Shown: positions 27,349 to 35,826, numbered from the stretch's first letter. The stretch is DNA of 64,000 nt from Anaerococcus sp. Marseille-Q5996 (GCF_946893725.1 NZ_CAMPPE010000006.1:1-64000); one strand, 5' to 3'. The notes: a model not told the origin generated them from the letters alone. Numbers and translations: made by a program.

Positions 27349-28620
27349 TTATTTCGCCATAGATTTGTAAAGTTCTTCTAAATTATATTTTATCAAATCT
27401 TGGTATGGTGTGTCATTATTTAATTCTTCGTCTGTGGCAAATTCTAAAGTATTTAGTGGAACTGTGTTTGCACCTAGCTCGTTTGCTATAGTGTCTGCTG
27501 ATTTGCTTGATCCACCCATTTCATAGAAAATTGTATTTATGCCTAGGTTTTTAGCTTCATCAACAGCTTCTTTTAAAGTTTTTGCATCTGCATCTTCTGT
27601 TGAAGTTAAACTTGTTAGGGCTATTTGATTTAGTCCAAAATCACGTGCTAGGTAGCCAAAGGCTTGGTGGCTAACTAAAAAGTTTTTGTTTTCTAGTTTT
27701 TCAAATTTTTCTTTATATTCATCTATCATAGCATTAAGCTCATCTTCAATTTTTTTGTAATTTTCCATATAATAGTCTTTATTTGCTGGATCGATTTCTG
27801 AAAGCTTATCAGCAATGACTTTAGCTTGGGCAAGTCCATTTTTTGGGCTTAACCATGTGTGTGGGTCAAATTCTCCGTGGCTGTGTGAATGATCGTGTTC
27901 ATGATCATGGTCATGGTCTTCATGATCATGATTTTCTTCTTCATGAGCGTGTTCGTGGTCTTCGTGATCGTGATTTTCTTCTTCATGAGCGTGGTCATGG
28001 TCTTCGTGATCGTGATTTTCTTCTTCATGAGCGTGTTCGTGGTCTTCGTGATCGTGATTTTCTTCTTCATGAGCATGGTCATGGTCTTCATGCATCTCTT
28101 CTTCATGAGCGTGGTCATGGTCTTCGTGATCGTGATTTTCTTCTTCATGAGCGTGGTCATGGTCTTCATGTTCATGGACATGATCATGGCTACCTTTGAT
28201 TAATTCTACATTCTCACTAGTATTTACTAACTCGATATCTGAAGAGCCTTCTAATGATTCTTCCCACTCTTCCATGCCAGCACCATTTATAAACATAAGC
28301 TGGCTATCTGTTAGATCAGCTATGTCTTTTGCTGATGGCTCCCAACCATGGCTTTCTGTTTTTAGGTTAGTAAAAGATTTTACTTCAAATTTATCTCCTG
28401 CTATTTGTTTAGTCAAATTATAGATTGGATAAAAAGAAGTATAAACACTTGTACTTTCCATATTTTGATTGGTCTTTTCTGCCTTCTTTTCATCAACTTT
28501 ATCATTATTAGCTTCTTGGCTAACTTCTGTATTAGCATTATTTTCTGCTGGTTTTTGATTGTTGCAAGCACTTAAACCCACTCCTAGGGCAAGCACTAAT
28601 GCCATTTTTTTGTATTTCAT
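27349..28620 (-). CDS. znuA: zinc-binding lipoprotein ZnuA with expanded His-rich repeat
   Basis: Extracellular metal receptor of the ZnuABC importer. A lipoprotein signal ends at Cys19 (LSAC). The cluster A-I domain has candidate zinc ligands His91 (TESHGW), His254 (DPHTW) and the His of LVSHQAFGY. Between the first two, residues 145-249 are a metal-binding loop of about six 14-residue repeats of the type EDHDHAHEEENHDH. This makes the protein 423 residues, about 100 longer than usual. The promoter is overlapped by a Zur-like palindrome, so zinc should repress it. Confidence 0.93.
   Translation of the reverse strand: MKYKKMALVLALGVGLSACNNQKPAENNANTEVSQEANNDKVDEKKAEKTNQNMESTSVYTSFYPIYNLTKQIAGDKFEVKSFTNLKTESHGWEPSAKDIADLTDSQLMFINGAGMEEWEESLEGSSDIELVNTSENVELIKGSHDHVHEHEDHDHAHEEENHDHEDHDHAHEEEMHEDHDHAHEEENHDHEDHEHAHEEENHDHEDHDHAHEEENHDHEDHEHAHEEENHDHEDHDHDHEHDHSHSHGEFDPHTWLSPKNGLAQAKVIADKLSEIDPANKDYYMENYKKIEDELNAMIDEYKEKFEKLENKNFLVSHQAFGYLARDFGLNQIALTSLTSTEDADAKTLKEAVDEAKNLGINTIFYEMGGSSKSADTIANELGANTVPLNTLEFATDEELNNDTPYQDLIKYNLEELYKSMAK
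27874..28188 (-). repeat. 42-bp in-frame minisatellite encoding the ZnuA His loop
   Basis: About six tandem copies of a 42-bp unit (14 codons), near-identical except for Asp/Glu exchanges and one unit shortened to 12 residues. Because the unit is a multiple of three, copy-number changes keep the frame and only alter the number of His residues. Confidence 0.9.
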
Positions 28621-28637
28621 AAACTCCTCCGTTTCTT

Positions 28638-28656
28638 AATGCAAATCATTTGCATT
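28638..28656. promoter_or_regulatory. Fur/Zur-type operator in the znuA-zur intergenic region
   Basis: A perfect 9-1-9 palindrome, AATGCAAAT-C-ATTTGCATT, of the length and symmetry used by Fur-family repressors. It lies four bases downstream of the znuA -10 box, over the expected start of transcription, between znuA and the divergent regulator gene, so it can shut off znuA directly. Confidence 0.8.
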
Positions 28657-28660
28657 TAAG

Positions 28661-28688
28661 ATTATATAATAATTTTTTAATATGTCAA
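28661..28688 (-). promoter_or_regulatory. znuA promoter
   Basis: Consensus TTGACA (28683-28688) and TATAAT (28661-28666) with a 16-base spacer on the minus strand, directly upstream of the 28638-28656 palindrome. A TATAAT for the divergent regulator gene lies at 28696-28701. Confidence 0.7.
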
Positions 28689-28718
28689 ATAATTGTATAA
28701 TAATATTGGAGGTTAATA

Positions 28719-29132
28719 ATGACCATAAATAACCTATTAAGAGAAAAAGATTTAAAAGTAACCAAAAATAGAAAAATAATCCTTGAAGCCCTACAAAAAG
28801 AAGCAAATCCAATATCAGCTGAAGAGCTTTTTGACAAGTTAAAAGTGGAGAATGATATGGATTTATCTACTATTTATAGGAATTTAAATATACTAGAAGA
28901 AAAATCTGTCCTACTAAAGACTACAAATTTAGATGGCCTAAATTATTATCAGCTAAACACCAGCGACCACAAGCATTTTATTACTTGCAACAATTGCCAC
29001 AAAAAATTTGTAATAGAAAACTGCCCGGTCCATGATTTGGAAGAAAGAATAGAAAAAGAAACTGGTTTTGTAATAAATGGACACAATTTTGAATTTACAG
29101 GCATATGCCCAGAATGCCAAAATAAAAAATAA
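28719..29132 (+). CDS. Fur-family metal regulator, probably Zur
   Basis: DNA-binding repressor of the ferric-uptake-regulator family: an N-terminal winged helix (about 1-85, with DLSTIYRNLNILEE as recognition region) and a C-terminal dimer domain with the regulatory DHKHF and two CxxC structural zinc sites (CNNC and CPEC). Length is 137 residues. Divergence from znuACB and the palindrome between them point to zinc-responsive control (Zur). PerR or Fur cannot be excluded by sequence alone. GGAGG precedes the ATG. Confidence 0.85.
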   Translation: MTINNLLREKDLKVTKNRKIILEALQKEANPISAEELFDKLKVENDMDLSTIYRNLNILEEKSVLLKTTNLDGLNYYQLNTSDHKHFITCNNCHKKFVIENCPVHDLEERIEKETGFVINGHNFEFTGICPECQNKK

Positions 29133-29160
29133 AAACTGCTATAAATATAGCAGTTTTTTT
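29130..29160 (+). terminator. bidirectional terminator after zur
   Basis: Arms AAAACTGCTATA (29132-29143) and TATAGCAGTTTT (29146-29157) with a two- to four-base loop, and T-run. It lies between convergent genes and overlaps the stop of the symporter gene. Confidence 0.8.
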
Positions 29161-30421
29161 ATTTACTATTAAATTTATTTTTATCAAAGGCCCCTACTGA
29201 GTTTGCTACAATCATTGTTCCTGCAGCATCTCCAGTTAAGTTTATTGTTGTCCTTGCCATGTCTAGGATTCTGTCAATACCCATGATAATAGCGATCCCT
29301 TCTACTGGAAGGCCCACTGATTCTAAAACCATGGACAAGGTGATTAGTCCCACTGATGGGATACCTGCGGTTCCTACTGAGGCTATGGTTGCTGTAAGAA
29401 TTACTGTCATAAAATCAGTTGCAGTTAGTTCAATTCCATATGCATTTGAAATAAATACTACTGCCACACCCTGCATGATTGCAGTACCATCCATATTTAT
29501 AGTTGCACCTAGTGGAATGGTAAAAGATGAGATTTTCTTATCAACACCCATATCTTCAAGGGTCTGTATATGAATTGGCACTGTTGCTGATGATGATGCA
29601 GTAGAAAATCCAAAGGTCATAACAGGTGCAAATTGTTTAAGGAAACTAAATGGATTTACCCTTACAAATATTACAACTAACAGCATATATACAATTATTA
29701 ATTGCACTGCCAGACTTCCTAAAACTGATCCCATGTATGAAAGCATGGATATAATTGCATCATAACCAAGGCTAGCAAAGGTCCTTGCAATTAGGAAAAA
29801 TACTCCAATAGGTGCAAGTTTCATAACCCACATGGTCATGCCCATCATAAGATCATTCATTTCTGTCACTATATTTCCAAGAGTTGTCAGCCTTTCTTCC
29901 ATTGAAGCTATCAAAAGTCCTACAAGCACTGCAAATATAATTATTTGAATCATATTTCCTTCTGCAAGAGCTCCAACTGGATTAGTTGGAATAAAATCCA
30001 AAATTGTATCCTTTAATGATATGTCAGCCTTATCTACTTCAAAACTTTGAGTACCAATTGCCATATTCATGCCCTTACCTGGACCCACAATACTTGCAAA
30101 ACTTAAAGCTATAAAAATAGCTAGGGCAGTTGTAAACATATAAAATATTACAATTCTAATCCCAACTTTACCTAAAGTTTCTGTATCTCCCAGGTTTCTA
30201 CAACCATCAGCAATTGAGAAAAATACCAGTGGTACAACTAGCATTTGCATTAGTCTTATAAAAAGTTGGCCTAGGGTATAAAATATTCCTTCTATGAGTA
30301 TGTCATTTTTAAAATGTGAATCTGGCACAAATGAGTGGAGGATTATCCCCACAATAACACCCAAAATCAGGCCTATAAAAATTTTCTGTGATTGGGATAA
30401 TTTTTTATTTTGTTTTTCCAT
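29159..30421 (-). CDS. dicarboxylate/amino-acid:cation symporter (DAACS)
   Basis: Membrane importer of the GltP/DctA family using sodium or proton gradients to take up glutamate, aspartate or C4-dicarboxylates. It has about eight hydrophobic helices, the Ser-rich re-entrant loop region STASSSATVPIHIQTL (about 275-290) and the unwound-helix motif NMDGTA (about 310-315) that binds cation and substrate. Length is 420 residues. Its start lies 17 bp inside the end of the upstream reductase gene, so translation may be coupled. Confidence 0.9.
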   Translation of the reverse strand: MEKQNKKLSQSQKIFIGLILGVIVGIILHSFVPDSHFKNDILIEGIFYTLGQLFIRLMQMLVVPLVFFSIADGCRNLGDTETLGKVGIRIVIFYMFTTALAIFIALSFASIVGPGKGMNMAIGTQSFEVDKADISLKDTILDFIPTNPVGALAEGNMIQIIIFAVLVGLLIASMEERLTTLGNIVTEMNDLMMGMTMWVMKLAPIGVFFLIARTFASLGYDAIISMLSYMGSVLGSLAVQLIIVYMLLVVIFVRVNPFSFLKQFAPVMTFGFSTASSSATVPIHIQTLEDMGVDKKISSFTIPLGATINMDGTAIMQGVAVVFISNAYGIELTATDFMTVILTATIASVGTAGIPSVGLITLSMVLESVGLPVEGIAIIMGIDRILDMARTTINLTGDAAGTMIVANSVGAFDKNKFNSK

Positions 30422-31268
30422 TTAAACCCTCCCTGTCAATGTATTGGTGGAGAGTTTCCTTCCAGTTTGGAATTTTATCTCCTCCGGTAATTTTTAATAT
30501 ATAGTCATCTAAGGCAAAAAATCCTGGTTTTTGGCTTAATCTTTCATCATCACTTGTTTCGATAATTGTGGCATTTTTTCCAGTATATGATAAAATTTCT
30601 GCTGCAAAATCTTTCATAGAAGTATATCCATCTGCTGATGCGTGGTAGGTGCCATAATAGTTTGTATCTATAAGTTTTATCAAAAAGTTAGCTAGCTCGT
30701 GTGCTGAAGTTGGTGATACAAATAAGTCTTTTGCTATCCTTACTTCTCCTTTTTCTGCTTCTTTTAATATATTTTCTACCAGCTGATTTTCACGAGAATA
30801 AAGTCTACTCACCCTAACTATAAAGTGATGGTTTGAAAATTCTCTTACGTAATTTTCCCCTTCAAACTTACTCTTTCCATAAATATTTAATGGATTTTCC
30901 TTATCAAATTCGGTGTATGATTTAAAACTTTTGCCATCAAAAACATCTGCTGTTGATAATTGGACAAGTTTTGCCATATATTTATTTGAAGCAATGGCAA
31001 TATTTCTAGCACCAATTGCATTTAATAGGTAGGCAGCATCAGGATTTGCCTCGCACTTATCCCTGTTTGATAGTCCTGAACAATTTATAATTGTATGAGG
31101 TCTGATACGTCCTACAAATTGAGTAACTTCATCAAGATTTGTAATATCCACCTCATTTTTATCTGTTGCAATAATCTCTGCATCAAGTGGATCTAGAAGT
31201 CTAAGCATGGATGTACCAAGCCTACCTGATGATCCTGATATCCAAATTTTTTCACGTGCTATTCTCAT
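30405..31268 (-). CDS. RmlD-like NAD(P)-dependent sugar-nucleotide reductase
   Basis: Extended SDR resembling dTDP-4-dehydrorhamnose reductase (RmlD). Cofactor motif GSSGRLGTSM is at about 12-21, the catalytic YGKSK near residue 128, and a substrate-binding C-terminal half. Length is 287 residues, normal. No rmlA, rmlB or rmlC is in the window, so a role in dTDP-rhamnose synthesis is only suggested; many RmlD-like proteins act elsewhere. It overlaps the symporter start, an odd partner. Confidence 0.75.
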   Translation of the reverse strand: MRIAREKIWISGSSGRLGTSMLRLLDPLDAEIIATDKNEVDITNLDEVTQFVGRIRPHTIINCSGLSNRDKCEANPDAAYLLNAIGARNIAIASNKYMAKLVQLSTADVFDGKSFKSYTEFDKENPLNIYGKSKFEGENYVREFSNHHFIVRVSRLYSRENQLVENILKEAEKGEVRIAKDLFVSPTSAHELANFLIKLIDTNYYGTYHASADGYTSMKDFAAEILSYTGKNATIIETSDDERLSQKPGFFALDDYILKITGGDKIPNWKETLHQYIDREGLNGKTK

Positions 31269-31391
31269 GTTTTCTCCTTAATAATAAAAATTTTGTATAT
31301 TTGTATTATATATGAATTATATCAAAAAACTGTTGGTTTTAATTTTAGTAATGACTTTTGAATTAGAAAAAGTATCAAAAAGAATGGTACT

Positions 31392-31690
31392 AGGCGATTT
31401 TATCGCCTGCGGTTTTTCGTGCTGCAGCACGAGTCCTCCCTAAGCCTGGTAAATATGCCTTGATTTGGCATATTTACCCCGAAAACTTAGCGCGGTAGCA
31501 CGGAAGAACTTTGCAAAAGCGTGTTTTCGTACGGGCTTGTAATCGGCTTGCTGACAAAGTTGATAAATCAACTTTGAAACGCCGCGACATCTGACCTTCC
31601 ACCAATCCAGCTACGCTGAATTGGGATAGGTCCTCGGAGCTTTGCTCCTGCGGTAATTTCGCGCTTGTAGAGCGCGACTCCTCCTAGAGC
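31392..31690. repeat. GC-rich array of hairpins with duplicated module
   Basis: The 31269-31799 gap has no credible gene. From 31392 it is GC-rich and packed with inverted repeats: AGGCGAT/ATCGCCT (31392-31408), a 16-bp palindrome TCGTGCTGCAGCACGA (31417-31432), 12-bp arms GGTAAATATGCC/GGCATATTTACC (31448-31478), CAAAGTTGAT/ATCAACTTTG (31555-31576), GGAGC/GCTCC (31636-31648) and TCGCGCT/AGCGCGA (31659-31677). Segments 31392-31445 and 31636-31690 share one plan: hairpin, TGCGGT, second hairpin, then TCCTCC and a closing GCC. No terminal repeats or transposase are seen. A REP-like non-coding element is likely. Confidence 0.7.
31533..31632. repeat. 100-bp direct repeat, copy 1
   Basis: Copy 1 of a 100-bp unit starting GGGCTTGT and ending GGGATAGGTC. 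It differs from copy 2 (163 bp away) at four positions. Each copy contains a perfect 10-bp-arm hairpin and a second, imperfect one (GACCT...AGGTC). Confidence 0.9.
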
Positions 31691-31695
31691 CGGAG

Positions 31696-31795
31696 GGGCT
31701 TGTAGTCGGCTTGCTGACAAAGTTGATAAATCAACTTTGAAACACCGCGACATCTGACCTTCCATCAATCCAGATACGCTGAATTGGGATAGGTC
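31696..31795. repeat. 100-bp direct repeat, copy 2, abutting tRNA-Arg
   Basis: Copy 2 of the 100-bp unit, 96 of 100 bases identical to copy 1. It ends four bases from the tRNA-Arg CCA end, so on the minus strand the element begins right after the tRNA. Confidence 0.9.
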
Positions 31796-31799
31796 ATTA

Positions 31800-31873
31800 T
31801 GGCATGCCAGGAGAGAATCGAACTCCCATCTTAGGCTTCGGACACCTTTGTTTTACCACTAAACTACTGGCAC
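31800..31873 (-). tRNA. tRNA-Arg (anticodon CCG)
   Basis: A full cloverleaf folds on the minus strand: acceptor GUGCCAG/CUGGCAU, D stem GUUU/AAAC, anticodon loop GUCCGAA giving CCG, T arm GGGAG-UUCGAUU-CUCUC, discriminator G and an encoded CCA. It reads CGG codons. Its first 15 bases overlap the 3' end of the phosphoesterase gene on the same strand, including that gene's stop codon. Confidence 0.9.
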
Positions 31874-32659
31874 AAGTGTAATATTACTATACTGGATTTG
31901 GTCTAGAAATCTTAGTGGTAGGAAGGTATTACCTAGGCCGCTGTCTACATATATTATTGAGTTTTTAAATTTAAATGTGCCTTTATCAAAGTCTGGTAGG
32001 ATTCCTTCTCCAGGGGCTATAAGCCCGCCTATTATAGGTAATCTTACTTGTCCACCATGGGTGTGACCTGAAAATACAAAATCTTCATCACCCCTATAAT
32101 TTTCTCTTACTTTTTTTGAAAAATGGCTTAGAACTATATTTACACTTTCTTCACTTGCCTGATAATTTTCGTATGAAAAATCAAACATACTTGTCCCGTA
32201 TAGGTATACATTATTGCCCTTTATATTTAAATTTTCGCCCTCATTTTTTAAGTATTTTATCCCCAGCCTATCTAGTTCTTTTAAAAACACATCTAAATTT
32301 GGGCCGCCCTCTTCGTGGTTGCCTGTTATGTAATATGTCTTTTTATTTAAGCTTGATAATTTTTCTAGGAAGTATACTGACCTTTTTATTTTACTCTCTG
32401 TTCCATAGTCAATAATATCGCCGGTAAGAATTATAAAATCTGGGTCAAATCTTTTTATATTTGCCAAAAGCTCATATAAATTTTTAATAGCATTGGAATG
32501 AAAATCACTTATTTGAGTGATTTTTATTGGATTTTTTATTTTTTCACTTGTAAGTGTAACTTTTCCTTCTTTTGCTACAAAACATTGATTATTTATATAA
32601 AGACCCAGGGCCATGGCTGTTGCAGTAAGCCCTAGGGCAATTTTACTAATTTTTTTCAT
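31859..32659 (-). CDS. membrane-anchored calcineurin-like metallophosphoesterase
   Basis: Phosphoesterase of the YkuE/YaeI type, with an N-terminal hydrophobic anchor (about 5-24) and the metal motifs SDFHSN, TGDIIDYG, TGNHEEGG and SGHTHGGQV in order. 266 residues, probably on the outer face of the membrane. Related enzymes act on lipid-linked phosphodiesters, but the substrate here is unknown. The gene starts inside nadE (14-bp overlap), and its TAG stop falls within the tRNA-Arg gene. Confidence 0.85.
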   Translation of the reverse strand: MKKISKIALGLTATAMALGLYINNQCFVAKEGKVTLTSEKIKNPIKITQISDFHSNAIKNLYELLANIKRFDPDFIILTGDIIDYGTESKIKRSVYFLEKLSSLNKKTYYITGNHEEGGPNLDVFLKELDRLGIKYLKNEGENLNIKGNNVYLYGTSMFDFSYENYQASEESVNIVLSHFSKKVRENYRGDEDFVFSGHTHGGQVRLPIIGGLIAPGEGILPDFDKGTFKFKNSIIYVDSGLGNTFLPLRFLDQIQYSNITLVPVV

Positions 32660-34460
32660 CTAATTTTTCTAAATATCCTTCATTTCCCAAATCGGATGGG
32701 ATTTTAAATCCTGCTCGTGGGCTAAATGACCTTCCTGTTATATTTGGACCATCTACTGCAGTCGAGCGTTTAAATTGACTTGCTGTAAATCTTTTAAAAT
32801 ATGAAATCAACCATTTTTTGATAGTTTTTTTGTCATACTTATCTTCAAAGGCAGAGATTGCATCTTCTAATATTTCATCCGCTGGCAGATGATAGGTCAA
32901 ATGTTCGTAGATAAAAAAGTCTATCAATTCGTATGGCCCTATGATGTCTTCTGTTTTTTGGCTAATTTCTTTTTTATCTTCACTTATTAGTTCTGGAGAT
33001 ATTGGTGTATCAAGTATATCATTAAGAACTGCTTTTAGTTTTAAATTTTCAGTAGTCTCTGCTATAGCCCCTACTACATAACGAATTTCTGTTTTTGTAA
33101 GACTTGCATTTAGTGAATAATTACTCATCTGATCCCCATTAAAGGTTGCAAATCCTTGCATGGACTCAGATAAATCTCCTGTACCTATCACAATCCCATT
33201 ATGCATATTTGCAAGATCAAATAATATTTGTGTACGTTCACGAGCTTGAGCATTTTCATATGCAGTATCTGGGGTAAGTCCATCATGGCCGATGTCTCTT
33301 AAGTGGATTTTTACAGCTTCTGTAATATTTATTTCTTTTAATTCTAAGCCCAAGGCCTCACAAAGTAAATAAGCATTGGATTTTGTCCTATCACTTGTAC
33401 CAAATGCTGGCATTGTGTAGCAGTTTATTCCAAATAAATCATAACCAGCTTTTTTATAAGCGTGGACTAAAAATAAAAGCGCCATAGTTGAGTCAAGGCC
33501 ACCAGATACTCCTAAAAATACACTTTTAACACCAATTTTTTGCATACGAGTTAAAAGTGCACTTGATCCTATATCAAGGACATCTCTTACATAATCATCC
33601 CTCTGTTCATATATAGGTAAATATGGGAATTTTTCCCTAGTTATATTTTCTTCAAACTTATCAAAGTGTAGTAATTCTTGATCAGTATATATCCTATATC
33701 TGTTTACATAATCTATTTGATCATTGCAAATAATTTTTTCTACTTTCCCATCTTCAGCAATTATATTTAAGCCGCCATATACAAAGTCTGTCGTGCTTTC
33801 ACCCCTGCCTTGAGAAGTATAGACATAAGTTACATCTTTTGATAAAAATCTTACTCTATTTAAAATTTCTTCTTCATTTAAAGCCATTTTTACCTCTGCC
33901 GTTGGATTTAAAATAATTTGTGGGCAGTTAGCTATATCAGACTTGTAAGTTAAACTTCTTGGTATATTCATCAAATCATCTTCACCAATGCTTACTCCTA
34001 TATGTAATTGACTAATACTTGTTGATGGTGGATTTATCTCATACCAGCCACCCAAAAACTCTATACCTTCTCCATCTGCTATATCACTGGCAAATACATT
34101 TTTTTCTGTTAAGCCTAAATTTCTTTTAGTATACAAATCTACTAAATATCCATCCATTATTAAAGCTATGGCATTATAAATTTTCTTATTGTATTGTAAA
34201 GGAAAACCAACAGAAAACAAAATATTATAGCCTTTTGAAAACTTTATTATTTCAAGAATAGCATCCTCACATAATAAAGCCATATCTTTATAGCCATCAT
34301 AAAGGCTAGCTCCTGTAAGTGATAATTCTGGCAAAGATAATATACTTACACCGTCATCATATGCACTTTTCACCAAATTTTTTATAATTTCTTTATTTTT
34401 ATTTATATCTCCAAGAGCAAGCTCAAAGTTTGTAGATCTAATTTTTAAATTTTTTCTCAT
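32646..34460 (-). CDS. nadE: NAD+ synthetase with altered glutaminase domain
   Basis: Two-domain NAD synthetase converting nicotinate adenine dinucleotide to NAD with ATP. The N-terminal nitrilase-like domain (about 1-270) keeps the catalytic Glu (LPELSLTG) and Lys (YTKRN), but the nucleophile expected in an ICED context is Gly here: VSIGEDD, codon GGT at 33984-33986. The C-terminal synthetase domain has the SGGLDSTMA loop and the later ATP and substrate segments. Length is 604 residues, a little short of the roughly 640 typical. The synthetase should work, but with free ammonia rather than glutamine if the alignment holds. Confidence 0.88.
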   Translation of the reverse strand: MRKNLKIRSTNFELALGDINKNKEIIKNLVKSAYDDGVSILSLPELSLTGASLYDGYKDMALLCEDAILEIIKFSKGYNILFSVGFPLQYNKKIYNAIALIMDGYLVDLYTKRNLGLTEKNVFASDIADGEGIEFLGGWYEINPPSTSISQLHIGVSIGEDDLMNIPRSLTYKSDIANCPQIILNPTAEVKMALNEEEILNRVRFLSKDVTYVYTSQGRGESTTDFVYGGLNIIAEDGKVEKIICNDQIDYVNRYRIYTDQELLHFDKFEENITREKFPYLPIYEQRDDYVRDVLDIGSSALLTRMQKIGVKSVFLGVSGGLDSTMALLFLVHAYKKAGYDLFGINCYTMPAFGTSDRTKSNAYLLCEALGLELKEINITEAVKIHLRDIGHDGLTPDTAYENAQARERTQILFDLANMHNGIVIGTGDLSESMQGFATFNGDQMSNYSLNASLTKTEIRYVVGAIAETTENLKLKAVLNDILDTPISPELISEDKKEISQKTEDIIGPYELIDFFIYEHLTYHLPADEILEDAISAFEDKYDKKTIKKWLISYFKRFTASQFKRSTAVDGPNITGRSFSPRAGFKIPSDLGNEGYLEKLDEKN

Positions 34461-34598
34461 AATCCACCTCTTAGAAGTATTTTACCACAGTCTATTGAAA
34501 ATGTTTGTAGAGGTTCTTTTAATTATGCTTTAACAAAAAATTTTATTTATACTGTAAGAGTTGTATAATATAAGCAGAGACTGTATTTAGGAGGAAAA

Positions 34599-35819
34599 AT
34601 GCACAATATTAGACAAATCCTTGATGGTATTTATTATGTCGGAGTAAACGATAGAAGAATTGATAGATTTGAAAATATGTTCCCACTTGAAAATGGTGTT
34701 TCATATTCTTCATATGTTATAAAAGATGAAAAAAATGCTTTAGTAGATAGTGTTGAGTCTGCATTTACTAGACAATATTTAGAAAATATAGAAGCAGCTT
34801 TAGATGGTGAAGATTTAGATTACATTATTGTTCACCACATGGAACCAGACCACTGTAGAAATATTGACTTTTGTATGAGAAAATGGCCAAATGCAAAGCT
34901 AGTTGGTAATGCCAAAACTTTCCAATTCTATGAACAATTCTACAATGATGAGTTTAAAGATAGATATTACGAAGTAAAAGAAGGCGATGAGCTAAACTTT
35001 GGTAAACACACACTTAAGTTTGTAATGACACCTATGGTTCACTGGCCAGAAGTAATGATGTCATATGAAACAAGCCAAAAAATCTTATTCTCAGCAGATG
35101 CCTTTGGTTCATTTAACGCTATAGAAGGACACTTAAGAGCTAAAAATGTAATTCATAAAGGTGACTGGTTAGACCAAGCTCGTAGATACTATATAAATAT
35201 AGTTGGTAAATTTGGTAACCAAGTACAAGCAGCATTTAAAAAAGTAGCTGACCTTGACATCCAAGCTATACTTCCACTACACGGTCCAGTTTATGATGAC
35301 CCAGAATCAATTGGTTTTATCATGGATAAATACAATAAATGGTCAACATACACACCAGAAGAAAAAGGTGTAGCAATTGTTTACTCAACAATGTATGGAG
35401 ATACAGAACAAGCAGCTGATATTCTTGCAGCAGAACTTGCTGAACTTGGTCTTACAGAAGATATTAGAGTATTTGACGTATCAGACTGGCATCCATCAGA
35501 TATAATCGCCCAATGCCATAAATATAGTAATACAGTATTTGGTCCAATCAACTACAATTCTGGCCTATACTACCCAATGGAGGCATTTTTACAAGAACTA
35601 GTTGGTACAGGTTACCAAAATAGACACATATCTTTCTTAAACAACTGGTCATGGGGTGGTAACAGCCTAAAAAGATCTAAAGAGATTTTAGAATCAGGCA
35701 AACACACCTATGTTGGAGAAGATGTATTAATCAACTCAGCTGTAAAAGATGACCAAGTATCCCAATTAAAAGAACTTGCAAAAGCTATCAAAGAAGACCT
35801 ATATAGCCAAGAATATTAA
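34599..35819 (+). CDS. fprA: flavodiiron protein (FprA/nitric-oxide or oxygen reductase)
   Basis: Reduces O2 to water or NO to N2O, protecting anaerobes. The beta-lactamase-like diiron domain has HHMEPDH (about 78-84) plus further ligands in MVHWPE, SADAFG and LHGP. A C-terminal flavodoxin domain (from about 260, with YSTMYGDTEQ for FMN) follows. 406 residues, normal. GGAGG precedes the ATG, and a TATAAT (34564-34569) lies upstream, overlapped by an inverted TTATAC/GTATAA pair. Codons look more optimal than in neighbours, suggesting high expression. Confidence 0.92.
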   Translation: MHNIRQILDGIYYVGVNDRRIDRFENMFPLENGVSYSSYVIKDEKNALVDSVESAFTRQYLENIEAALDGEDLDYIIVHHMEPDHCRNIDFCMRKWPNAKLVGNAKTFQFYEQFYNDEFKDRYYEVKEGDELNFGKHTLKFVMTPMVHWPEVMMSYETSQKILFSADAFGSFNAIEGHLRAKNVIHKGDWLDQARRYYINIVGKFGNQVQAAFKKVADLDIQAILPLHGPVYDDPESIGFIMDKYNKWSTYTPEEKGVAIVYSTMYGDTEQAADILAAELAELGLTEDIRVFDVSDWHPSDIIAQCHKYSNTVFGPINYNSGLYYPMEAFLQELVGTGYQNRHISFLNNWSWGGNSLKRSKEILESGKHTYVGEDVLINSAVKDDQVSQLKELAKAIKEDLYSQEY

Positions 35820-35826
35820 AATAACA

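Noticed and set aside
27874-28188. CRISPR-like array
   Set aside because: The repeats are contiguous, in frame with znuA and have no unique spacers; they are protein-coding minisatellite units.
27843-28203. Long open frames on the plus strand and in a second minus frame across the znuA His repeat
   Set aside because: They exist only because a 42-bp repeat without stops is open in several frames; composition is low-complexity and there is no ribosome site.
31568-31768. Possible 66-codon gene in the hairpin region
   Set aside because: It runs through the two repeat copies in different frames, has no ribosome site and matches no family.
31380-31799. Insertion sequence or att site remnant
   Set aside because: No transposase or integrase fragment, no terminal inverted repeats or target duplications, and no second copy of the tRNA 3' end nearby.
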